Source: an uncultured Verrucomicrobiota bacterium (lineage in GTDB: Bacteria > Verrucomicrobiota > Kiritimatiellia > RFP12 > UBA1067). Taken from it: a DNA stretch of 7,164 nucleotides. Under the pieces are notes generated by a model. That model was not told the DNA's origin, ran no database searches, and saw only the letters and a list, made by a program, of their open reading frames with translations. The translations under genes and the position numbers were made by a program. The stretch is from positions 1 through 7,164 of the forward strand of contig CAMPAA010000165.1 in assembly GCA_946631345.1 (NCBI GenBank), given 5' to 3'. Shown in pieces: positions 1 through 4,724 of the stretch (position 1 is the stretch's first letter; each line of letters starts with the position of its first letter).

Positions 1-50
1 CACAGACCCCACTCCTTTTGGTCACAGATGCCACTCCGTCTGGTCACAGA
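1..50. repeat. Partial 22-bp tandem direct repeat at the left edge
   Basis: Two consecutive 22-bp units, 1-22 and 23-44, share the start CACAGA, the core CCACTCC and the end GGT; they differ at about five positions. A third unit starts with CACAGA at 45-50 and then diverges. The second unit can fold into a 6-bp stem (25-30 with 37-42, one G-T pair) around CCACTC. The array may continue left of the window, so its real copy number is unknown. No direct evidence of function; it looks like non-coding intergenic repeat DNA. Confidence 0.6.
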
Positions 51-100
51 GCGATGCTGGTTTGGACACGGAAAGAAAGCTGTCTGGTCTCGGCCCCGGC

Positions 101-122
101 GGCGCGTTGAGGGCAACGCGCC
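101..122. repeat. Perfect 8-bp palindrome (REP-like hairpin 1)
   Basis: Arms GGCGCGTT (101-108) and AACGCGCC (115-122) are exact reverse complements around the loop GAGGGC. A second, exclusive pairing is possible between AGGGC (110-114) and GCCCT (120-124). No T-run follows, so it is not a typical intrinsic terminator. With the next palindrome 11 bp away it resembles a paired intergenic repeat of the REP/BIME kind. That family assignment is inference and depends on finding other copies in the genome. Confidence 0.65.
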
Positions 123-133
123 CTATGGGTGGT

Positions 134-155
134 TGTGCGGACATGAGTCCGCACA
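134..155. repeat. Perfect 9-bp palindrome (REP-like hairpin 2)
   Basis: Arms TGTGCGGAC (134-142) and GTCCGCACA (147-155) are exact reverse complements around the tetraloop ATGA. The hairpin lies directly after palindrome 1 in a non-coding stretch, and no T-run follows. Both palindromes are GC-rich and strong, as expected for a repeated intergenic element or an mRNA-end stabiliser of an upstream gene outside the window. Confidence 0.65.
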
Positions 156-302
156 TCAGGACGGATTTGCAACAATGGCAAAACAATAGACTATAGAAAT
201 AGCGACAAATGGGGTTTATTCATTGGGAGGGCCGCGCGCCGTCGCTTCAGCACATTGGTTAGGGCCAGTCAAAAAATGGGTAAACTCCAGTCACCGAATA
301 CA
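156..302. other. Gene-free AT-rich upstream stretch
   Basis: I see no gene here. The stretch is more AT-rich than the palindromes before it. It contains a weak promoter-like pair, TTGCAA (167-172) and TATAGA (192-197), with a long 19-bp spacer, which I would not call. It also contains two exact CCAGTCA copies listed separately. The frame open from position 1 ends at a TAG at 187-189 after reading through the palindromes; I treat it as chance. Confidence 0.5.
265..293. promoter_or_regulatory. CCAGTCA direct repeat, possible operator
   Basis: Two exact copies of CCAGTCA lie at 265-271 and 287-293, on the same strand and 22 bp apart, which is about two helical turns. The second copy ends 9 bp before the proposed -35 box of the ATPase gene. 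Same-face direct repeats just upstream of a promoter are a common layout for activator binding. A 7-bp repeat can also arise by chance, so this is a low-confidence call. Confidence 0.3.
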
Positions 303-331
303 TTGCATGTGATACTGAAATGTGGTACACT
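303..331 (+). promoter_or_regulatory. Promoter of the ATPase gene (extended -10)
   Basis: A -35-like TTGCAT (303-308), a 17-bp spacer and the -10 box TACACT (326-331) are seen. The -10 box is preceded by TGG (323-325), giving an extended -10. Transcription would begin near 338-340, at the end of a run of seven C (333-339), and leave a leader of about 70 nt before the ATG at 410. The same TGGTAYAMT form appears upstream of the genes at 2905 and 4725. Confidence 0.6.
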
Positions 332-357
332 ACCCCCCCGTTTTTATCCTGCGCCAA

Positions 358-397
358 GACGAAACAGGGGTCTGTTTTGTCGACTGAGGCGACAAAA
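358..397 (+). promoter_or_regulatory. Leader with two mutually exclusive hairpins
   Basis: Hairpin A pairs GACGAAACAG (358-367) with CTGTTTTGTC (372-381), ten pairs including one G-U, around GGGT. Hairpin B pairs TTTTGTCG (375-382) with CGACAAAA (390-397), eight perfect pairs around a 7-nt loop. They share 375-381, so only one can form at a time. The 3' arm of B touches the Shine-Dalgarno sequence (397-402), so B could hinder ribosome binding while A leaves it free. The pairings are seen in the sequence; a regulatory role is inference. No known riboswitch class is recognised. Confidence 0.4.
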
Positions 398-402
398 AGG
401 AG
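397..402 (+). promoter_or_regulatory. Shine-Dalgarno site deciding the ATPase start
   Basis: AAGGAG lies 7 nt before the ATG at 410, a near-ideal position. It supports that start over the in-frame ATG at 320, which lies inside the predicted promoter, upstream of the -10 box, and so would not be transcribed. Confidence 0.8.
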
Positions 403-409
403 ACGTGTC

Positions 410-1786
410 ATGTTTAGAACTGCGGAAAAGGAAGTCAAGAAATGGTTTTTATCGACTAATCGGCATCCACTTGTCATTCGTGGTGCCCGACAGGTTGGCA
501 AATCGACTCTTGTGCGTGATTTTGCTGCGCACGAGGGGCTTGTCCTGAATGAAATCAACCTTTATCGCCATCTTGATCTTGCGAAAGTGTTCAGCACACT
601 TGATCCGGTGCGCATATGTGATGAGTTGAGCGATCGTCTTTCACGGGATATACGAGCCGAGAATTCACTTTTGTTCCTGGATGAGATACAGGCCGTACCT
701 GAAGCGATAGATGCGTTGAGATACTTCTACGAGGAGATGCCGTCCATTCCGGTAGTCTCGGCTGGTTCGTTGCTGGAGTTCACGCTTGCGAAGCATCGTT
801 TTTCGATGCCCGTTGGGCGGGTGGAATATATGTTTCTCGGTCCTGTTACGTTTGGTGAGTTTGCGGAGGCGGCAGACGGCTATCTTGCGGGATATCTTTC
901 CGCCGAAAAGATCGCAGCTGGGATATCGGATTCTGCGCATGATGGACTGATGGAGCTTGTACGGCGTTTTATGTTTGTGGGTGGCATGCCGGAGGCGGTG
1001 CAGACTTGGCTTGACACCGGCGACATGGCAGCTGTCTCGGCAGTCCATCGGCGTATCTTCAACACCTATATCGATGATTTCGCGAAATACGCAAATGGGG
1101 CCGATCTTGCGCTGATGCAGCGCATCTTTCGTGCCATTCCAGCGCATGTCGGCGAAAAGGTCAAGTACGTGAACTATTCGCGCGAACACAAGTCGGTGCA
1201 GGTGGCTTCCGTTATTGATCTCTTTGTCAAGGCACGTGTCGCCTGTCCTGTGGTCCATTCCGACGCTGGCGGCATTCCGCTTGACGCCGAGGAAAGGGCG
1301 AATGTGCGCAAACTAATCTTCCTTGATGTCGGACTTATGAACTATGCAAACGGGTTGCATGGAGCTGCGCTCATGGCGATGGATGACATACGGCTCGTGA
1401 ACGAAGGGCGCATGGCAGAGCAGTTCATTGGGCAGCATCTGTTTTTCCGACAAGGCTTGTTCGAGGAGCCTCGTCTGAACTATTGGCTTCGGAAGGGAGT
1501 GTCGGTCAATGCGGAGGTGGACTATGTCATTGAACGCGGAATGAATGTTGTACCGGTGGAGGTGAAGGCAGGCAAAGCGGGAGGGATGAAGGCGTTGCGG
1601 CAGATGGTGGTCGAGAAGCGGTTGCATAATGCCTTGCGTTTCGACGCCTCAAAGTATGTCGTGCAGGATGTATCCATTGAGGATCCGTGTCGCGGAAAGT
1701 TTGTTTACCGGCTTACATCTGTTCCGCTATATGGGGTGTGCATGGTGAATTGCATGGGAGATTATGTCGGGGAAGGACCAATCTGA
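410..1786 (+). CDS. AAA_14 + DUF4143 ATP-binding protein (COG1373-like)
   Basis: A 458-residue protein. The N-terminal AAA+ domain has a Walker A motif GARQVGKST (residues 25-33), a Walker B LLFLDEIQ with D91 and E92, and the AGSLLEF segment (118-124) typical of this family. The VGRVEYMFLGPVTFGEF stretch that follows is also characteristic. The C-terminal half matches DUF4143: it contains a nuclease-like pattern, EVDY (D371) followed by PVEVK (E384, K386), as in the PD-(D/E)XK fold. Such proteins are common, often multicopy and usually solitary in gut anaerobes; their role is not established, and a link to defence or mobile DNA is only a guess. No signal peptide or membrane segment, so cytosolic. 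Base composition is lower in GC than downstream genes (25/60 in 541-600 and 28/60 in 661-720, against 39/60 in 2161-2220), suggesting separate acquisition. The start is set by the AAGGAG site and the promoter. Confidence 0.93.
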   Translation: MFRTAEKEVKKWFLSTNRHPLVIRGARQVGKSTLVRDFAAHEGLVLNEINLYRHLDLAKVFSTLDPVRICDELSDRLSRDIRAENSLLFLDEIQAVPEAIDALRYFYEEMPSIPVVSAGSLLEFTLAKHRFSMPVGRVEYMFLGPVTFGEFAEAADGYLAGYLSAEKIAAGISDSAHDGLMELVRRFMFVGGMPEAVQTWLDTGDMAAVSAVHRRIFNTYIDDFAKYANGADLALMQRIFRAIPAHVGEKVKYVNYSREHKSVQVASVIDLFVKARVACPVVHSDAGGIPLDAEERANVRKLIFLDVGLMNYANGLHGAALMAMDDIRLVNEGRMAEQFIGQHLFFRQGLFEEPRLNYWLRKGVSVNAEVDYVIERGMNVVPVEVKAGKAGGMKALRQMVVEKRLHNALRFDASKYVVQDVSIEDPCRGKFVYRLTSVPLYGVCMVNCMGDYVGEGPI

Positions 1787-1863
1787 TGACGACGGTGCGC
1801 AAGCCTTTGAGCCGTTTCCTGAAAATGCAGGTGGATTGTGCCGGGAAATCTGTCGGGCGGCAT

Positions 1864-1869
1864 TATAAT
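1864..1869 (+). promoter_or_regulatory. Consensus -10 box upstream of the propeller gene
   Basis: A perfect TATAAT lies 39 nt before the ATG at 1909 and would give a leader of about 33 nt carrying the Shine-Dalgarno site. I find no good -35 at normal spacing; TTGTGC (1836-1841) is 22 bp away, which is too far. Unlike the other promoters here it lacks the TGG extension. Confidence 0.45.
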
Positions 1870-1892
1870 CAACGGCGTTAAAGGAAGAGAAG

Positions 1893-1899
1893 AAGGGAG
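1893..1899 (+). promoter_or_regulatory. Shine-Dalgarno site of the propeller gene
   Basis: AAGGGAG with a 9-nt spacer to the ATG at 1909. It supports this start, which also gives the protein a proper signal peptide. Confidence 0.75.
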
Positions 1900-1908
1900 T
1901 TATCATTC

Positions 1909-2838
1909 ATGGCAACGTGCAATAGAACGATCAGGACGGCATTGGCCGCCCTCGCCGTGTGCGCGGCGGGGTGCGCATGGGCTGACGCCGGGGACTGGAA
2001 GGTGCCGCGCTGGTGGGCGTTCCTTTCGGCGCCTGACGCAGTCAAGAAGGTTGTTGACGGGAAGTGTAGCGGCCATGTGCAGGGCATGTGCGTCACTTCC
2101 AACGCCCTGTACTTCTCGTTCCACAACCAGATCGTGAAGACCGACTGGAAGGGCAGGTTCCTTAAGCGCGCGGAGGTGCCACGTCACGGCGGCGACATCT
2201 GCCACTGGAAGGGCAAAGTCTACACGGGCGTGTGGGAGGAGCCTGCGAAGAAGGACGGCAAATGGTGCGCGGTCATCAAGATGTACGACGCGGAGACCCT
2301 GGAGCTGTTGAAGGAGAAGCGCTTGCCGGAATGGACAAAGGCCTGCGACGGCATCACGTGCCTTGACGGCGTGATCATCCTTGGCATGGGCATGGAGGAC
2401 TGGAATTCGCAGGTCGGCAACCGCAACAACTATGGCAAGTTCAATGCCGAAACGCTGGAGCCGATCGGCACACCGTTCGTGGTGGACCACGGCGAGCAGG
2501 CGAGCTGCGGCGCGCAGAACATCACCACCGACGGCACCTACATCTACGTATGCTACTACACCTCGGACGAAGCGGCGCATACGCCGAACTTCATCGTGTT
2601 CGACAGGGACTTCAAGGTGGTCGGCAAGCATGTTTTCGGCTGGACGCACGGCGTGGACGTGGTGCCGGGCGGCAAGGATGGCGCGGTGCGGTTCGCCTGG
2701 TGCACCACGCTCAACAACAACTGGGACTACGACTCGCCAATCGTCCCGCAGATGCTTGTGCGGTTCGCAGAGCTGAAGGACGGCAAGATTGCCGACATCA
2801 CGAAGTACATCTGGTTCAAGAAGCAGATGCCGCGCTGA
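1909..2838 (+). CDS. Exported protein with five propeller-like repeats
   Basis: A 309-residue protein that I cannot assign to a named family. Residues 1-25 form a signal peptide: basic start (R6, R9), an Ala/Leu-rich core and a likely cut after AWA (25). A lipoprotein reading at C22 is weaker because the lipobox lacks Leu. The mature part shows about five degenerate repeats starting near H56, H93, C146, C200 and H247. Each has a hydrophobic strand, often a Cys, a turn and a G-x-x-Y-type strand (for example HGGDIC with KVYTGV, and KACDGITC with VIILGM), then a D-x-x-T-L-E type turn in several. This spacing of about 37-54 residues suits beta-propeller blades. Nine cysteines in the mature chain is high and could allow disulfides after export. 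Being exported beside a GH78-like enzyme suggests glycan binding or hydrolysis, but no catalytic motif is recognised. It is preceded by its own -10 box and separated from the ATPase gene by 122 bp. Confidence 0.9.
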   Translation: MATCNRTIRTALAALAVCAAGCAWADAGDWKVPRWWAFLSAPDAVKKVVDGKCSGHVQGMCVTSNALYFSFHNQIVKTDWKGRFLKRAEVPRHGGDICHWKGKVYTGVWEEPAKKDGKWCAVIKMYDAETLELLKEKRLPEWTKACDGITCLDGVIILGMGMEDWNSQVGNRNNYGKFNAETLEPIGTPFVVDHGEQASCGAQNITTDGTYIYVCYYTSDEAAHTPNFIVFDRDFKVVGKHVFGWTHGVDVVPGGKDGAVRFAWCTTLNNNWDYDSPIVPQMLVRFAELKDGKIADITKYIWFKKQMPR

Positions 2839-2887
2839 ATGCCGAGGTGATTGCGGCGCGTGTCACCTTCCATCAAGTATCTGAATA

Positions 2888-2896
2888 TGGTACAAT
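2888..2896 (+). promoter_or_regulatory. Extended -10 box giving a leaderless rhamnosidase mRNA
   Basis: TGGTACAAT: the -10 hexamer TACAAT (2891-2896) is preceded by TGG. Only 8 nt separate it from the ATG at 2905, so transcription should start at or next to the start codon. There is no Shine-Dalgarno sequence in that gap. The -35 position (TTCCAT, 2868-2873) is poor, as tolerated with an extended -10. Confidence 0.6.
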
Positions 2897-2904
2897 CTCA
2901 AGCC

Positions 2905-4644
2905 ATGAAGACCTTGAACTTTGTTTTGGCGTCGGCTGTCGTTGCCGGCAGCGTGTTCGCGGATGCGGTTGATCCGCGCGTGCGGACGTATGTGGATCCC
3001 GTGCGAGTGGTCTGGCACACGCCGAAGCTGGCGGGATTTGGCGAGAGGTTCGCGGTTAAGGATGCGGAGGCGCTGCTGAAACGCCCCCGTGGCCAGGTGC
3101 CGGAGGGCGGCTGGGGCGGCGGGAAGGCCGGCTGCCGCCTTGTAAACAGCGGAGTGGCTCCAGGAATACTGCTGGATTTCGGGAGGGAACTGCATGGCGG
3201 CCTGCAGCTTGGGTTCGGGCCCGGCGCTTCGGGTATGCGCGTGCGGCTGCGGTTCGGCGAGTCCGTCGCGGAGGCGATGTGCGAAATCGGCGAGAAGGGG
3301 GCCACCAACGACCATGCCATGCGTGACGACGTTGTGGGCGTTCCGTCGTTCGGCACGCGCGAGGTCGGCAACACCGGCTTCCGCTTCGTCCGCATAGACC
3401 TCGTCACCACCGGAGCCGTGTCGCTGGAGTTCGTGCGCGCCGTGGAGCTGATGCGCCCGATGAAGAGGATTGGGGCGTTCAGGTGTTCCGACGAAAGGCT
3501 CAACCGCATATGGGAGACGGCGCTCAGGACGGTGCACCTCTGCTGCCAGGACTATCTGTGGGACGGCATCAAGCGCGACAGGCTCGTGTGGATGGGCGAC
3601 ACGCACCCGGAGACGATGGCGATACTGAACGTGTTCGGCGCGCAGCCCATCCTGCCAGAATCGCTCGACCTGATGGCGGCGGTCACGAAACCGGACGAAT
3701 GGATGAACACAATGGGCCCGTACACGCTCTGGTGGATACGAAACGTCGCCGAGTGGTACCGCTTCACGGGCGACAGGGCGTATCTCGAAAAGCACCACGC
3801 CTACCTCAAGGCGACGTTCGGCAACCTTGAGAGATACGTCACGGCGTCCAACACCCTTGAGGGCGTGCGCCGCCCGTTCCTCGACTGGCCGACGGAGCAC
3901 AATCGGCCTGCCGTCCATGCTGGGATGCAGGCGCTTGCGCTCCTGACGTGGCGCGAGGGGGCGTTCCTCGCCGATGCGCTTGGCGATGCCGAGTTCGCCG
4001 GGAAATGCCGCGAAACGGCTGCGCGGTTCGAGACGCTGTGCGGGAAGCTGGAACCGCATGGCTCGAAGCAGGCGGCGGCGATGCTGGCGCTTTCGGGTCT
4101 GCGCGATCCAAAGGAGATGTTCGCGCAGGTGCTTGGGCAGGGCGGAGTGCGGGGCATGTCAACGTTCTACGGCTACTACATGCTGGAGGCGATGAGCAAG
4201 GCGGGGGAGGACGGCTTTGCGCTCAACGCGATGCGCGACTACTGGGGCGCGATGCTGGATGTTGGCGCGACGAGCTTCTGGGAGGATTTCAACGTGGACT
4301 GGACGAACAACTGCTTCCGCATCGACGAGCTGCCGGTCGCGGGCAAGAAGGATATCCACGGCGACTATGGCGAGTTCTGCTATCCAGGCTTCCGGCATTC
4401 GCTCTGCCACGGATGGAGCTGCGGTCCCGTGCAGTGGTGCATCGCCCACATCCTCGGAATCCGTCCGCTCGTTCCCGGATGCAGCCGCGTGGAGGTGAAG
4501 CCGTTTCTTGGCGACCTTGAATGGGCGGAGGGCTCCATGGCGTTGCCGACGGGCGAATCTGTAGGCGTGCGCGTAGAGAAGGATGGCAAAGGCGGCCTCA
4601 AGGTGAATGTCAAAGCGCCGAAAGGCGTGACGGTCGCGGAGTAG
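2905..4644 (+). CDS. Exported GH78-like alpha-L-rhamnosidase
   Basis: A 579-residue protein predicted to remove terminal alpha-L-rhamnose from glycans by an inverting mechanism. Residues 1-19 are a signal peptide ending SVFA, and this supports the ATG at 2905 over a TTG at 2851 that would put 18 residues ahead of it. After a beta-rich N-terminal part, the GAFRCSDERLNRIWE segment (from about G190) opens the alpha/alpha-barrel. The signature DGIKRDRLVWMGD gives D220, D225 and D232, spaced exactly like D567, E572 and D579 of Bacillus GL1 RhaB; position 225 is Asp instead of Glu. FWEDF (E460) fits the conserved C-terminal catalytic Glu, and H502 lies in the following CHGWSCG segment. The end, from LGIRPLVPG, resembles the rhamnosidase C-terminal beta domain. 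It is shorter than many GH78 enzymes and lacks the extra N-terminal modules. It starts 66 bp after the propeller gene. Family level is secure; the exact substrate is not. Confidence 0.92.
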   Translation: MKTLNFVLASAVVAGSVFADAVDPRVRTYVDPVRVVWHTPKLAGFGERFAVKDAEALLKRPRGQVPEGGWGGGKAGCRLVNSGVAPGILLDFGRELHGGLQLGFGPGASGMRVRLRFGESVAEAMCEIGEKGATNDHAMRDDVVGVPSFGTREVGNTGFRFVRIDLVTTGAVSLEFVRAVELMRPMKRIGAFRCSDERLNRIWETALRTVHLCCQDYLWDGIKRDRLVWMGDTHPETMAILNVFGAQPILPESLDLMAAVTKPDEWMNTMGPYTLWWIRNVAEWYRFTGDRAYLEKHHAYLKATFGNLERYVTASNTLEGVRRPFLDWPTEHNRPAVHAGMQALALLTWREGAFLADALGDAEFAGKCRETAARFETLCGKLEPHGSKQAAAMLALSGLRDPKEMFAQVLGQGGVRGMSTFYGYYMLEAMSKAGEDGFALNAMRDYWGAMLDVGATSFWEDFNVDWTNNCFRIDELPVAGKKDIHGDYGEFCYPGFRHSLCHGWSCGPVQWCIAHILGIRPLVPGCSRVEVKPFLGDLEWAEGSMALPTGESVGVRVEKDGKGGLKVNVKAPKGVTVAE

Positions 4645-4708
4645 TCGCTGGCGCTTTGCGATTGCCTGATTTCGCTTTTTGTTCCTGCTGAAAGTTTGAA
4701 GCTCTTTT

Positions 4709-4717
4709 TGGTATACT
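4709..4717 (+). promoter_or_regulatory. Extended -10 box giving a leaderless phosphoesterase mRNA
   Basis: TGGTATACT: the -10 hexamer TATACT (4712-4717) is preceded by TGG and lies 7 nt before the ATG at 4725. The predicted transcription start therefore falls on the start codon, and no Shine-Dalgarno is present. No TTGACA-like box exists at 16-19 bp; TTGAAG (4696-4701) is only 10 bp away. The element sits in an AT-rich island between GC-rich genes. Confidence 0.6.
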
Positions 4718-4724
4718 TCAGAGC

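Noticed and set aside
1..155. CRISPR array from the left-edge repeats
   Set aside because: The 22-bp units are directly tandem without spacers, and no cas gene is present.
1..189. Open frame from the left edge to a TAG at 187-189, possible 3' end of a gene
   Set aside because: It runs through the 22-bp repeats and both palindromes, and the translation is rich in Arg, Trp and His with no recognisable domain. Chance openness in GC-rich repeat DNA is more likely.
167..197. Promoter-like pair TTGCAA and TATAGA
   Set aside because: The spacer is 19 bp and both boxes are imperfect, and there is a better promoter just before the gene at 303-331.
320..409. Upstream in-frame ATG at 320 as start of the ATPase
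   Set aside because: It precedes the -10 box (326-331), so it would not be in the mRNA, and it lacks a Shine-Dalgarno. The ATG at 410 has AAGGAG at 7 nt and gives the usual distance to Walker A.
1786..1881. 31-codon frame starting in an ATGA overlap with the ATPase stop codon, with GGAAGGA upstream
   Set aside because: The peptide is short, basic and unlike any family, and the frame reads through the TATAAT box of the next gene. Translational coupling cannot be excluded, but nothing else supports it.
2863..4059. Long antisense open frame opposite the rhamnosidase gene
   Set aside because: The + strand gene has a signal peptide and GH78 motifs. The antisense translation is Arg/His/Pro-rich without domains, a typical shadow in GC-rich DNA.
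4658..4680. Terminator-like GCGA/TCGC stem followed by five T after the rhamnosidase gene
   Set aside because: The stem is only 4 bp with a 10-nt loop, too weak for a confident intrinsic terminator.
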